Shown in pieces: positions 7,325-15,365 of a stretch of DNA of 64,000 nt. Made by a program: the position numbers and the translations under genes. The DNA comes from Haloferax sp. Q22 (lineage in GTDB: Archaea > Halobacteriota > Halobacteria > Halobacteriales > Haloferacaceae): the NCBI RefSeq assembly GCF_001482285.1, contig NZ_LOEP01000056.1, positions 114,106 through 178,105 of the forward strand, written 5' to 3'. The notes below the pieces were generated by a model. It ran no database searches and had not been told where the DNA came from. It was given only the letters and a program-made list of their open reading frames with translations. The first letter of the stretch is position 1. Every line of letters starts with the position of its first letter.

Positions 7325-8415
7325 GGCGAACGCACCTCCCGCGTGCGGAGCAGGTAGAGGAAAAACGGCGCGCCCACGGCGGCCGTGACGACGCCGACCG
7401 GAATCTCCGCGCCGCCGGAGCGGGCGACGGTGTCGGTGGCGACGAGGAACGACGCGCCGGCCAGCGCCGACGCCGGAAGCAGGACCCGGTGGTCGGGGCC
7501 GACGAGGAGCCGAAGCATGTGGGGGACGACGAGGCCGACGAAGCCGATGACGCCGGAGACCGAGACGGCCGCGGCGGTGACGACGCTCGCGGTGGCGAGG
7601 AGCAGTTGTTTCGTCCGCTCGACCTCGATGCCGAGGGCGTGGGCGTCCTCCTCGCCGAGCAGCAGGACGTTCAGGTCGCGGGCGTGGACCAACAAGACGA
7701 CGAACGGAAGCGGCAGGACGAGCGTGAGCATGCCGACCTCGCTCCACGTTGCGCCCGCGAGATGGCCCATGAGCCAGAAGACGACCTGCCGGAGGCTCTC
7801 GCCGCTTTGGAGGAGGAGAAACGAGATGACCGCGCCGAGGAACGTCTGGATGGCGACGCCCGCGAGAAGCAGGGTCGCCACGGGCGTTCGACCGTTCTCG
7901 CTGGCGAGCAGATAGACGACGAAGGCGGTGACGACGGCGCTGACGAAGGCCGCGCCCTCGAGACCGAACGGAATCGAAAGCGACAGCACGATGGTCGCGA
8001 CCGCGCCGACGGCGGCCCCCGACGAGACGCCGACGATGGAGGGGTCGGCCATCGGGTTGCGGAAGAAGCCCTGCATCACGGTTCCCGCGGTGGCGAGCGC
8101 GAAGCCGACGAGCGCCGCGAGGAGGATGCGCGGCAGGCGGACCGAGAGGACGATGATGCGGGCGGGTCTCGGCACGGAGAACGCGAACGGCGAGACGAAC
8201 TCCAGCGTCGGCGTCGGAACCGACCCGAGGATAGGGAGGACCGTCGCGCCGCCGAGAGAGATGCCGACGGGGACGGGCACCGCGTCCGCGAGGATGGCGG
8301 CGACGGTGCGCGGCGGGATGGTCACGGCCCCGATACCGGCGCTCACGACGACGACGAGAAGCAAGAGCCCGGAGAGGCCGAGCGACCACGTGGTCGCCCG
8401 CGTTCGAACGCTCAT
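7321..8415 (-). CDS. btuC: Cobalamin (vitamin B12) ABC transporter permease
   Basis: 364-aa FecCD/BtuC-type permease with about ten membrane segments. The conserved LPRILLAALVGFALATAG and QGFFRNPMADPSIVGVSSGA motifs near the N-terminus are typical of vitamin B12 and iron-chelate permeases. I take the ATG at 8415. A frame open further upstream would read through the shared promoter. The gene heads the btuC-btuD operon and is divergent from btuF. The specificity for cobalamin rather than siderophore is inferred from close similarity of the three-gene set to the characterised haloarchaeal B12 system. Confidence 0.9.
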   Translation of the reverse strand: MSVRTRATTWSLGLSGLLLLVVVVSAGIGAVTIPPRTVAAILADAVPVPVGISLGGATVLPILGSVPTPTLEFVSPFAFSVPRPARIIVLSVRLPRILLAALVGFALATAGTVMQGFFRNPMADPSIVGVSSGAAVGAVATIVLSLSIPFGLEGAAFVSAVVTAFVVYLLASENGRTPVATLLLAGVAIQTFLGAVISFLLLQSGESLRQVVFWLMGHLAGATWSEVGMLTLVLPLPFVVLLVHARDLNVLLLGEEDAHALGIEVERTKQLLLATASVVTAAAVSVSGVIGFVGLVVPHMLRLLVGPDHRVLLPASALAGASFLVATDTVARSGGAEIPVGVVTAAVGAPFFLYLLRTREVRSP

Positions 8416-8440
8416 TGAACACAACCGCGCTTTCAGTAGG

Positions 8441-8450
8441 TAAATATTTA
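8441..8450. promoter_or_regulatory. Symmetric TATA box shared by btuC and btuF
   Basis: TAAATATTTA is a perfect 10-bp palindrome exactly midway between the btuC start (8415) and the btuF start (8476), with 25 nt on each side. Its distance fits leaderless or nearly leaderless transcripts in both directions. ATTGAACA occurs twice as a direct repeat (8414-8421 and 8450-8457), the second copy touching the TATA box, and may be a regulator site. Confidence 0.7.
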
Positions 8451-8475
8451 TTGAACAGTCGCTGAGGCCACTACC

Positions 8476-9612
8476 GTGAACCGACAACTCGTCGTCGCCC
8501 TACTCGCGTTCGCGACCGTGTTCGCCGGAGTTCCGGCACCGGCCGCGGCCGCGGTAGATCAGACCGCACAGCAGCAGACCGCGCAGTGTACGTTCCCGAT
8601 GACCGTCACCGACGCCACCGGGACCGAAGTCACCATCACCGATGACCCCGAGCGGGTCGTCACGACCAACCCGAGCGCCGCCCAGACCATGTGGGAACTC
8701 GGCGCGCGCGACGAGGTCGTCGGCGTCTCGCAGTACGCCATGTACCTCGACGGCGCGTCGGAGAAGGGGAACGTCTCCGGCTCCGGCGGCCTCAACGTCG
8801 AGGCCGTCATCGGTCTCGAACCCGACCTCGTGCTCGTCCCGAACTCCTCGTACAACGCCGCGCCCGACCGCGTCGGACAGCTTCGCTCGGCGGACATCTC
8901 GGTCGTCGTCTTCGAGTCCGGGAAGTCGCTCGCCGCCGTCGCCAACAAGACCGAGCGCGTCGGCCGCATGACCGGCAACTGCGAGGCCGGCGTCGAGCGC
9001 GCGGCCGAGATGCGCGAGTCGATGGAGCACATGCGGGAAGCCCTCGACGGCGCGGAGCGCCCCGTCGGCCTCAACTCCTTTTTCGGCTACACCTCCGGCT
9101 CCGAGACGTTCATCTCCGACATCATGACGACCGCCGGCCTGCGCAACGGCGCGGCGGAGGCGAACCTCACCGGCTTCGCCCAGATTAACGAGGAACTCGT
9201 CGTCGAGATGAACCCCGAGTACATCGTCGTCCCAGACCACGCGCCGGTGCCGAGCAGTCCGGCGTACAACAGCACGACGGCGATACAGGAGGGCAACGTC
9301 ATCGTCATCGAGGCGCACAAGCTCCAACAGCCCGCCCCGCGAGCAATCGAGGCGAGCGAGGAGATTCTCGAAGCGGTCCACCCCGACGCCTACGAACGCT
9401 ACCAGCAGCTCGAAAACGAGTCGGCGACGGATTCGACCGCGGACGAGACTGAGACGACCACGGCCGCGGACACGACTGCGACCGACGCGGCCGAATCGAC
9501 CGCGACGACCGAGTCGGCGGATTCCACGACAGAGAGCGACGCGCCCGGGTTCGGCGTCGTCGCCGGCCTCGCCGCCATCGGCGCGGTGGTCCTGCTCGCG
9601 CGTCGCCGATAA
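8476..9612 (+). CDS. btuF: Cobalamin-binding protein with PGF-CTERM anchor
   Basis: 378-aa extracellular substrate-binding protein of the BtuF/FepB class. A Sec signal peptide covers residues 1-25 (cleavage near AAAAVDQ). The periplasmic-binding domain (about 38-310) has the two-lobed helical-backbone pattern, with VTTNPSAAQTMWELGARDEVVGVSQ at its start. A Thr/Glu/Ala-rich linker (about 320-355) then leads to the PGF-CTERM signal: PGFGVVAGLAAIGAVVLL followed by RRR, recognised by archaeosortase for lipid anchoring. It delivers cobalamin to BtuC/BtuD encoded divergently. The start is GTG, 25 nt downstream of the shared TATA palindrome. Confidence 0.9.
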   Translation: MNRQLVVALLAFATVFAGVPAPAAAAVDQTAQQQTAQCTFPMTVTDATGTEVTITDDPERVVTTNPSAAQTMWELGARDEVVGVSQYAMYLDGASEKGNVSGSGGLNVEAVIGLEPDLVLVPNSSYNAAPDRVGQLRSADISVVVFESGKSLAAVANKTERVGRMTGNCEAGVERAAEMRESMEHMREALDGAERPVGLNSFFGYTSGSETFISDIMTTAGLRNGAAEANLTGFAQINEELVVEMNPEYIVVPDHAPVPSSPAYNSTTAIQEGNVIVIEAHKLQQPAPRAIEASEEILEAVHPDAYERYQQLENESATDSTADETETTTAADTTATDAAESTATTESADSTTESDAPGFGVVAGLAAIGAVVLLARRR

Positions 9613-9708
9613 CCGCGCAGACACCCACGCCGTCTCCGTTTCTCCACCGCAGTCACTCGGCTCCGTGAGACCACAACCGTATTACCGTCGGATGGCGGAC
9701 ACACGGGT

Positions 9709-9987
9709 ATGGTCGAGAACGTCATCTACCCCGCCTACCTCGACGCCTCTCTCTCGCGCAGCGAGGGTCGGCGGGTCGCCCAGTCCGCGGCGGTCGAAAC
9801 GCCGACCGTCGACGAAATCGCGAAGGCCGTCCAGCAGGTCGGCTACGACGCCGTCATCGAACGGGACAAGCGGTACTCCCGCGAGTTCGAAACCCGCGGG
9901 CGCGTCCTCGTGAACAACGCCGACGACGCCACGAAAAACGACATCGTGCAGGCGGTCGCCGCCTACGTCGGAATCCTCCGCGACTGA
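9709..9987 (+). CDS. srp19: Signal recognition particle 19 kDa protein SRP19
   Basis: 92-aa SRP19, which binds 7S RNA and promotes assembly of SRP54 on the signal recognition particle. The N-terminal [19 protein letters not shown] pattern and the basic [15 protein letters not shown] segment are diagnostic. Length matches archaeal orthologues. The last base pairs overlap the ATG of gar1 (TGATG), so the two are co-transcribed and probably translationally coupled. No 7S RNA gene is seen nearby. Confidence 0.93.
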   Translation: MVENVIYPAYLDASLSRSEGRRVAQSAAVETPTVDEIAKAVQQVGYDAVIERDKRYSREFETRGRVLVNNADDATKNDIVQAVAAYVGILRD

Positions 9988-10211
9988 TGCGGCGAATCGG
10001 CACGGTCTCCCGGACGGCGCAGGGCCTCGCTATCGTCCGCCTCGACGACGACGACACGCCGGACATCGGCACGATGGTCCTCGACGAGTCGCTGTCGACG
10101 GTGGGCCGCATCGTAGACGTGTTCGGCCCGGTCGACCGCCCCTACGTCGCCGTCACGGCGGACGACGGCTCGCCCGCTCGGCTCGTCGGCAGCAAGCTCT
10201 ACGCTCGCTGA
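9987..10211 (+). CDS. gar1: H/ACA ribonucleoprotein subunit Gar1
   Basis: 74-aa Gar1-type protein: a small beta-barrel ([20 protein letters not shown], then IGTMVLDESLSTVGRIVDVFGPVDRPYVAV) that binds Cbf5 and helps product release in RNA-guided pseudouridylation. GTMVLDE...VGRIVDVFGPV is the core motif. It overlaps SRP19 by one base (TGATG). This srp19-gar1 pair is conserved in euryarchaea. Gar1 partners (Cbf5, Nop10, L7Ae) are not in the window. Confidence 0.9.
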   Translation: MRRIGTVSRTAQGLAIVRLDDDDTPDIGTMVLDESLSTVGRIVDVFGPVDRPYVAVTADDGSPARLVGSKLYAR

Positions 10212-10259
10212 CGACTCCAGAGCGCAACCCCCATACCCCTCGGGTGGGAACGCCCCTGC

Positions 10260-11276
10260 ATGTCACGCCGCGCCTATCGGGGGGTCGCCCTCGCCGCCCT
10301 CATCTTCCTCGTCGTGCAGGTGGGTGCGCTCGCCCTCGTGCCGACGTTCTTCGAACAGGGGTACCAGACGGTCGAAGACCCCACCGACCCGACGAACAGC
10401 CTCCTCTACATCGGCGCGATTATCGTCATGACCGCGTTCATGCTCGCGGCGTTCAAGTATGACCTCGACCAGCTCATCCGCCTCGTCATCGTCTTCACGA
10501 GCGGCCTGCTCGCGTGGTACGTCTTCGCCGTCCTCGTCCCCAACGGCCTCGTCGCCATCGCCCTCTCCGCGGGCGTCTCCCTCGCCCTGCTCGTCTACCC
10601 CGAGTGGTACGTCATCGACGCCGCCGGGGCGCTCATGGGAGCGGGCGCGGCCGCCCTGTTCGGCATTAGCTTCGGCCTGCTGCCGGCAATCGTGCTCCTG
10701 TCCGTCCTCGCCATCTACGACGCCATCAGCGTCTACAAGACCAAACACATGCTCGACCTCGCGGAGGGCGTGATGGACCTCCGCATCCCGGTCGTGCTCG
10801 TCATCCCGACGACGCTGTCGTACTCGCTTCTCGACGACGACTTCGCCCGCGACGCCAACGAAGTCGGCGACGGCGAGAACGCGACCGACGGGGGTGAACC
10901 GGCGGAGGCGGCTGACGCGGAGACGGCTGACGCCGAGGCGACCGACGCCGACGACTCCGACCCCGCCGACCGCGACGCCTTCTTCATCGGTCTCGGCGAC
11001 GCGGTCATGCCGACCGTGATGGTCGCCTCGGGCGCGTTCTTCTCGGAAGCGCCGTCGCTCGGCTTCGGCGCGCTCCCGGCGCTCAACCTCCCGGCGCTCC
11101 TCGCCATGGCCGGGACGTTCGCCGGGTTCAGCGGGCTGATGTGGGCCGTGATGAAAGGGCGGGCGCACGCCGGCCTGCCGCTTCTCAACGGCGGCGCAAT
11201 CGGCGGCTACCTCGTCGGCTCGGTCGTCGCCGGCGTCCCGCTCGTCTCCGCGCTCGGTCTCGCGCCGTACCTCTGA
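10260..11276 (+). CDS. Presenilin-like intramembrane aspartyl protease
   Basis: 338-aa multi-pass protease of the presenilin/signal-peptide-peptidase family (PSH, A22). The two catalytic aspartates are visible: D154 in the YD motif (AIYDAISVY) and D247 in GLGD. LPLLNGG near the C-terminus occupies the place of the PAL motif. Around nine membrane segments are present. An acidic loop (about residues 195-240, rich in Glu, Asp and Ala) separates the two catalytic halves. Substrates in archaea are unknown; in other organisms these enzymes clear membrane stubs left by first cleavage. Start ATG at 10260. Confidence 0.9.
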   Translation: MSRRAYRGVALAALIFLVVQVGALALVPTFFEQGYQTVEDPTDPTNSLLYIGAIIVMTAFMLAAFKYDLDQLIRLVIVFTSGLLAWYVFAVLVPNGLVAIALSAGVSLALLVYPEWYVIDAAGALMGAGAAALFGISFGLLPAIVLLSVLAIYDAISVYKTKHMLDLAEGVMDLRIPVVLVIPTTLSYSLLDDDFARDANEVGDGENATDGGEPAEAADAETADAEATDADDSDPADRDAFFIGLGDAVMPTVMVASGAFFSEAPSLGFGALPALNLPALLAMAGTFAGFSGLMWAVMKGRAHAGLPLLNGGAIGGYLVGSVVAGVPLVSALGLAPYL

Positions 11277-11434
11277 AACGCGGGTCCGTCGAAGTGCTCG
11301 TCCGGTGATTGTTTGTTGAAACCGTACTGACTGGCGGGTGCGAGTTGGTCAGTAGTATCTGACGTTATTCAGATAGTATGACATCTTGTGGAGATTGGGA
11401 AAATCACTTTACAGCCGGGTCAATAATAAAAACA

Positions 11435-11692
11435 ATGACATTTGAAGTGCCACGAACGTTTCGACGGGCTGGCGTCGGGGTTGCTGGTCTGACCTTCATC
11501 GTGACGCTACTTGGTGTCTATGAGACCTATCAAATGTGGAACGCTCCACCGCCATACATCACAGAGGGAACTCAACCGATTGTGGTAGATGTTGCAACTA
11601 TCCTCGCAGGGCTGGTTTTCTTGATTGTTGGATTGTACATCACGCGGAACATCTATCGATGGTCTATGGCCAGTCCCGACGCTGAGAAATAA
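11435..11692 (+). CDS. Small two-TM membrane protein, lower GC than neighbours
   Basis: 85 aa with two predicted membrane helices (AGVGVAGLTFIVTLLGVYETY and VATILAGLVFLIVGLYITRNIY). No family is recognised. Base composition and codon use are clearly more AT-rich than the surrounding genes (for example ttgattgttggattg), which suggests recent acquisition or weak constraint. ATG at 11435 is preferred because it leaves a short basic lead-in before the first helix; ATG at 11378 in the same frame would add 19 residues. AT-rich DNA lies directly upstream (AATAATAAAAAC at about 11422). Confidence 0.5.
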   Translation: MTFEVPRTFRRAGVGVAGLTFIVTLLGVYETYQMWNAPPPYITEGTQPIVVDVATILAGLVFLIVGLYITRNIYRWSMASPDAEK

Positions 11693-11774
11693 AACCTCCA
11701 AGTCTCGCACGCCGTTTCTCCCACCTCTCTAGAATCCCAACAGAGACGTACCGCCCGAGTTCCCCGGCTTCACT

Positions 11775-12254
11775 TCACTCTTCGTCCGCGCCCTCGCGGA
11801 CGCGAACCGCCATCCCCGTCTGGAAGTCGAGCATCGCGTCCGCGGAGAGTTCCGCGCGACCGACGCCCAGCAGGTCGCCGTCGGGGCCGACGACGCACAC
11901 CTCGTCGCCCGAGCGGACCGCCGGGTCGGCGTCGGTGACGAACTTCGCGAACGCGTTCTTACCGTCGCGGACGAACGGGACCGACTCGTCGCCGACGCGG
12001 ACGACGTAGGCGTCGCCGTCGAGACTGTCGTAGAGGCGGCGGCCGCCGGCGACGCCGAGGGTGAACCGCCCGTCGGTGCCGTAGGAGGTGACGCGGTCGC
12101 CCTCGACGTACACCTGTCGCGGGCGGCCGCTCCGCGAGCGCGAGAGCTCGATGTCCGCGTCGGCCGGGAACAGCGCGTCGCCCGCGCCGGCCCCGAACTG
12201 GTAGTCGGCGACGACCCGGAGGTCGTCCAAATCGGTCGCGTGGCCTTCGGTCAT
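11775..12254 (-). CDS. PUA-domain protein
   Basis: 159 aa. The C-terminal 80 residues form a PUA-type RNA-binding domain: YVVRVGDESVPFVRDGKNAFAKFV, then DEVCVVGPDGDLLGVGRAELSADAM, as in archaeosine transglycosylase and related proteins. The N-terminal half (LRVVADYQFGAGAGDALFP) is the small domain that often precedes PUA in archaeal proteins. It may recognise tRNA or rRNA, but no catalytic domain is present. ATG at 12254 is taken as start; an upstream in-frame start at 12323 would add a basic, unlikely tail. Confidence 0.8.
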   Translation of the reverse strand: MTEGHATDLDDLRVVADYQFGAGAGDALFPADADIELSRSRSGRPRQVYVEGDRVTSYGTDGRFTLGVAGGRRLYDSLDGDAYVVRVGDESVPFVRDGKNAFAKFVTDADPAVRSGDEVCVVGPDGDLLGVGRAELSADAMLDFQTGMAVRVREGADEE

Positions 12255-12373
12255 ACCCCGCCGTTCGCCCCGCCGGCTAAAGTGGGTCGCGGTCCCGTTC
12301 GACCGCGTGTGCCGAGCTACCACGCACGTTCGAGACGGAAAGTCCTAAGTACGGGACAGACCCCCCTCGGAGT

Positions 12374-12541
12374 ATGTCTGTGGACGTTCGACTCGCCGCC
12401 GTGGGGACCGTGCTGCTGCTCGCGAGCAGTATGCTTCTCACGCAGACGGCGCTCGACTGGCGGCTCCCGACGGTGCTCGCCGCCATCGCGGCGCTCGGCG
12501 CGGTCGCCACCGTCGCCCGACTGGCGACGCCGACGGCCTGA
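12374..12541 (+). CDS. 55-aa two-helix membrane protein
   Basis: A short intact frame (MSVDVRLAAVGTVLLLASSM...) with two hydrophobic helices (residues 7-23 and 33-51), separated by a polar turn (QTALDWRLP). It ends ATPTA before TGA. No motif or family is recognised. It lies alone between the divergent PUA gene and the next membrane protein. Short membrane proteins like this are common in haloarchaea and easily missed; coding support is the uninterrupted hydrophobic pattern and GC-rich third positions. Confidence 0.55.
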   Translation: MSVDVRLAAVGTVLLLASSMLLTQTALDWRLPTVLAAIAALGAVATVARLATPTA

Positions 12542-12629
12542 CTCCCGCTCGCGGGCCCGAATACGGACCCGACCACGCCGGCGTCTCGACCCTCCTGTTT
12601 TACGTATTGTCACATCGACACGTCGAGGT

Positions 12630-13550
12630 ATGGCTGCTATTAGTTCCCTCCAAACCGCCCTCCGAGGCATCCGGTCGAGCCCGGTGTTGTTCCTCGGCGG
12701 ACTCGCCTTGGGCCTCATCACGCTTCCGCAACTCGCCACGCAGTTGGCGCAGATACCGTTCGTTCCGACTATCCTCACGGCGGTGACGTTCTTCGTCACG
12801 CCGTTCGTCGCCGCCGGTCTCTACGGGATGGCCGACGAGGCGGTCGACCGCGAGGGTGGAGGCTCGACCTCGTTATCGACTCTGACCGCCGTCGGCCGCG
12901 AGAAGTACGTCCCGATGCTCCTGGCGAACATCGTCCAACTCGGCATCGTCATCGCCTTCGGTATCGTGTTCGTCATCGTCGTGGTTGCCATGGCCGTCTC
13001 GCTCGGTCTCGGCGGCCTCGCAGCCGGCGGTGGCGACGTCTCCAATCTGGCCCTCGGCGGCGGCTTCCTCGTCGGCATCGCCGTCCTCGCCCTCCTTGGA
13101 CTGGTGTACGTCGTCGTCCTCTTCCTCGTCCAGTTCTACCCCGTCGCGGTCGTCGTCGGCGACAAGGGCGCAATCGAGTCGTTCGGCGAGAGCTACCGAC
13201 TCGTCCGGAACAACATCATCCCCTCGCTCGGCTACTCGGTCATCCGGTTCGTGGTCGGCCTCGTCATCAGCATCCCAGTCACGGGATTCATCATCTTTCG
13301 GACGTTCCAGAACGTCCAGCGGGTACAGGACGCGGCGACCCCCGCGGCAGCACAAGCCGGTCTCGGCTTCTCGCCGACTGAAATCGCCGCTATCGCCGCC
13401 ATCTCGATGGCGACGCAGATGGTTCTGGCGACGTTCCAGTACGTCTACGCGGTCGCCTTCTTCGAGGCCCACGACTCGGGGACCGATGGGGCGGCCGAGA
13501 CGGCGGGCCCGGACATCGACGGCGACTCGGTGGTTCCACAGTTCGAATAG
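12630..13550 (+). CDS. Multi-pass membrane protein of haloarchaeal type (DUF7847-like)
   Basis: 306 aa with about six membrane segments, rich in Gly, Val and Ile. The motif GAIESFGESYRLVRNN about two thirds along is typical of the haloarchaeal family sometimes labelled DUF7847, which resembles the bacterial YciC/glycerophosphoryl-diester-phosphodiesterase membrane domain. Function is unknown; no catalytic residues stand out. ATG at 12630 is the start; the frame is open far upstream but that stretch overlaps other genes. The last 30 residues are acidic and probably cytoplasmic. Confidence 0.7.
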   Translation: MAAISSLQTALRGIRSSPVLFLGGLALGLITLPQLATQLAQIPFVPTILTAVTFFVTPFVAAGLYGMADEAVDREGGGSTSLSTLTAVGREKYVPMLLANIVQLGIVIAFGIVFVIVVVAMAVSLGLGGLAAGGGDVSNLALGGGFLVGIAVLALLGLVYVVVLFLVQFYPVAVVVGDKGAIESFGESYRLVRNNIIPSLGYSVIRFVVGLVISIPVTGFIIFRTFQNVQRVQDAATPAAAQAGLGFSPTEIAAIAAISMATQMVLATFQYVYAVAFFEAHDSGTDGAAETAGPDIDGDSVVPQFE

Positions 13551-13560
13551 CCGGCGGAGA

Positions 13561-14058
13561 CTACAGCAGGAACGTCTCTTTTCTTTCGGAGAGGTCGATG
13601 AACGTGTCCGCCGCCTCGACGAGTTCGTCCGCCGTGGACTCTTTGAACGCCATCACCTCGACGCGGACGCCCTCGTGGCGGAGATGGGTACAGAGCCGCT
13701 CGAAGTCGCCGTCGCCCGAACAGAGGACGACCGTATCAACGTGGTCGGCGAGGCTGACCGCGTCGAGCGCGATGCCGAGGTCCCAGTCGGCCTTCTTCGA
13801 GCCGTCACCGAACGTCTTGATGTCCTTGATCTTCGTCTCGAAACCGATGTCGACGAGTGCATCGAAAAAACTCCCCTCGTCGGGCGAGTCCGCCCGGATG
13901 ACGTAGGCGATGGCGCGAGTGAGCGCGCGGCCCGCCGTTCCCTTCTTGAGGAGCGACGAGTAGTCGATGTTCCGCGAGTACAGGCTCTGTGCCGTATGGT
14001 AGAGGTTCTGCGCGTCGGCGAGGATGGCGACACGCTGGTTGGGGTGTATCTCGGTCAT
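13561..14058 (-). CDS. NYN-domain (LabA-like PIN) nuclease-like protein
   Basis: 165-aa NYN-domain protein. The acidic residues of the PIN-like active site are visible in AILADAQNLYH, in ADWDLGIALDAV and in VVLCSGDGDFERL, the classic three-part LabA/NYN pattern. Such proteins are predicted metal-dependent ribonucleases. It is convergent with the upstream membrane gene, only 10 bp apart, so the transcripts may overlap. The tail (ERKETFLL) has no known function. Confidence 0.88.
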   Translation of the reverse strand: MTEIHPNQRVAILADAQNLYHTAQSLYSRNIDYSSLLKKGTAGRALTRAIAYVIRADSPDEGSFFDALVDIGFETKIKDIKTFGDGSKKADWDLGIALDAVSLADHVDTVVLCSGDGDFERLCTHLRHEGVRVEVMAFKESTADELVEAADTFIDLSERKETFLL

Positions 14059-14216
14059 TCGTACGACGCTTGGGCGGCGCGGGCTAATAACCGTCCGGGG
14101 AGACGGGGACGCGTCGGACGAGTGTCCACCTCGGAGACTGGAAACCGGACGGAGACCGCCGCGAATCGCGCCTCAGCCCGCCCGTCGGGTCCGGCAGGTC
14201 CTGCAGACGGCGCAAG

Positions 14217-14224
14217 TTATATTA
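14217..14224 (+). promoter_or_regulatory. TATA box for the dap operon leader
   Basis: TTATATTA in an otherwise GC-rich gap. It lies 23 nt before a GTG that opens a 28-codon frame, and 223 nt before dapA. No comparable TATA box is seen closer to dapA, so the operon transcript probably begins near 14245 with a leader of about 200 nt. Confidence 0.6.
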
Positions 14225-14247
14225 CGCTTCCAGCACCTGCATCCGGT

Positions 14248-14334
14248 GTGAACGACGCGACGCGGCACTCGGAGGTCACCACACCCTCGACAGCGTCGCG
14301 TGCCGCTTTCTTTTCGAAAAAACGTGCGTACTGA
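14248..14334 (+). CDS. Possible 28-aa leaderless peptide upstream of dapA
   Basis: A GTG-started frame of 28 codons, VNDATRHSEVTTPSTASRAA then FFSKKRAY and TGA. Its distance from the TATA box matches leaderless translation. The C-terminal end is basic with two adjacent lysines, which could matter because the downstream operon makes lysine, but two codons are weak evidence for attenuation. It may instead be a true micro-protein or chance. No homologue is known to me. Confidence 0.35.
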   Translation: MNDATRHSEVTTPSTASRAAFFSKKRAY

Positions 14335-14447
14335 ATCGCTCGTTGCGGGAGTAGCGACCCCGTCTCGGGCGGCCTTCGGCTGACGCACGTTCCGGTCACA
14401 CGACCGATATCGACTCCCACGACCGTCACCACACCCATCACCGACAC

Positions 14448-15365
14448 ATGACATCATTCGACTTCCGCGGCGTCTATCCCGCGATGACCACGCCGTTCCA
14501 CGAGGACGGCAGTATCGACTTCGAACAGTTCCAGGCCGACGTGCGACGCCTCGAAGAGGCCGGCGTCGACGGCATCGTGCCCGTCGGTTCGACCGGCGAG
14601 TCCGCGACACTCTCCCACGACGAACACGTCGAAGTCGTCGAAGCGGCCGTCGAGGCCGTCGAGGACGTGCCCGTCATCGCCGGGTCCGGGTCGAACTCGA
14701 CCCGCGAGGCGCTCGAACTCTCCCGACGCTCTGCCGACGCCGGTGCCGACGCGCTGCTTCTCATCTCGCCGTACTACAACAAGCCCGAGCAGAGTGGTCT
14801 CGTCGAGCACTACCGGACCATCGCCGACGAAATCGACCTGCCGCAAATCGTCTACAACGTCCCCGGGCGCACCGGGAGCAACATCCTGCCCGAGACGGCC
14901 GCGACCCTCGCCGAACACCCGAACATCACCGCCTACAAGGCCGCCAGCGGCGACCTCGGCCAGATTTCGGAGGTCGTCGAGCGGACCCGCGACGAGCAGT
15001 TCGCGGTGCTGTCGGGCGACGACGCGCTCACGCTCCCGGTTCTCTCGGTCGGCGGCGTCGGCGCTATCTCGGTCACGGCGAACGTCGAACCCGCGCGCGT
15101 CGGCGCGATGGTCCACTCCGCGCTGCAGGGCGACTACGAGCGCGCCCGCGACATCCACCACGACCTCGCCCCGCTGAACCGCCACCTGTTCTCCGAGACG
15201 AACCCCATCCCGGTCAAGGAGGCCATGGAGATTCGGGGCTACGGCCCGGCGCGCCTGCGCCCGCCGCTCACCCGCCTCACCGAGGAGAACACCGAGGAAC
15301 TGCGCCGCCTGCTGTCCGACCTCGAAGCCGAGCAGGCGATTCCGGACGGGGGTGCTGCCGAGTGA
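14448..15365 (+). CDS. dapA: 4-hydroxy-tetrahydrodipicolinate synthase
   Basis: 305-aa (beta/alpha)8 aldolase that condenses pyruvate with aspartate semialdehyde, the first committed step of the diaminopimelate route to lysine. Conserved points are PVGSTGESATL, the tyrosine in YNVPGRTGSN and the Schiff-base lysine in ITAYKAASGDL. Full family length. First gene of a tightly packed operon; its stop overlaps the GTG of dapB (GTGA). Confidence 0.95.
   Translation: MTSFDFRGVYPAMTTPFHEDGSIDFEQFQADVRRLEEAGVDGIVPVGSTGESATLSHDEHVEVVEAAVEAVEDVPVIAGSGSNSTREALELSRRSADAGADALLLISPYYNKPEQSGLVEHYRTIADEIDLPQIVYNVPGRTGSNILPETAATLAEHPNITAYKAASGDLGQISEVVERTRDEQFAVLSGDDALTLPVLSVGGVGAISVTANVEPARVGAMVHSALQGDYERARDIHHDLAPLNRHLFSETNPIPVKEAMEIRGYGPARLRPPLTRLTEENTEELRRLLSDLEAEQAIPDGGAAE

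Larger units (their letters stand above)
14059..14447 (+). other. Long gap ahead of the dap operon
   Basis: 389 bp without an established gene. It contains a strong TATA box at 14217-14224, a possible 28-codon leaderless frame at 14248-14334, and 113 bp between that frame and dapA with small GC-rich hairpin potential. No tRNA or CRISPR pattern is seen. Confidence 0.5.

Noticed and set aside
5906..8422. One long frame apparently fusing the ABC ATPase with 360 more N-terminal residues
   Set aside because: The extra part is an Arg/His/Pro-rich out-of-frame reading of btuC. The true ATPase start is the GTG at 7324 overlapping the btuC stop.
14217..14447. 76-codon minus-strand frame divergent from dapA
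   Set aside because: It overlaps the proposed leader and TATA box, lacks a promoter and shows no family resemblance.
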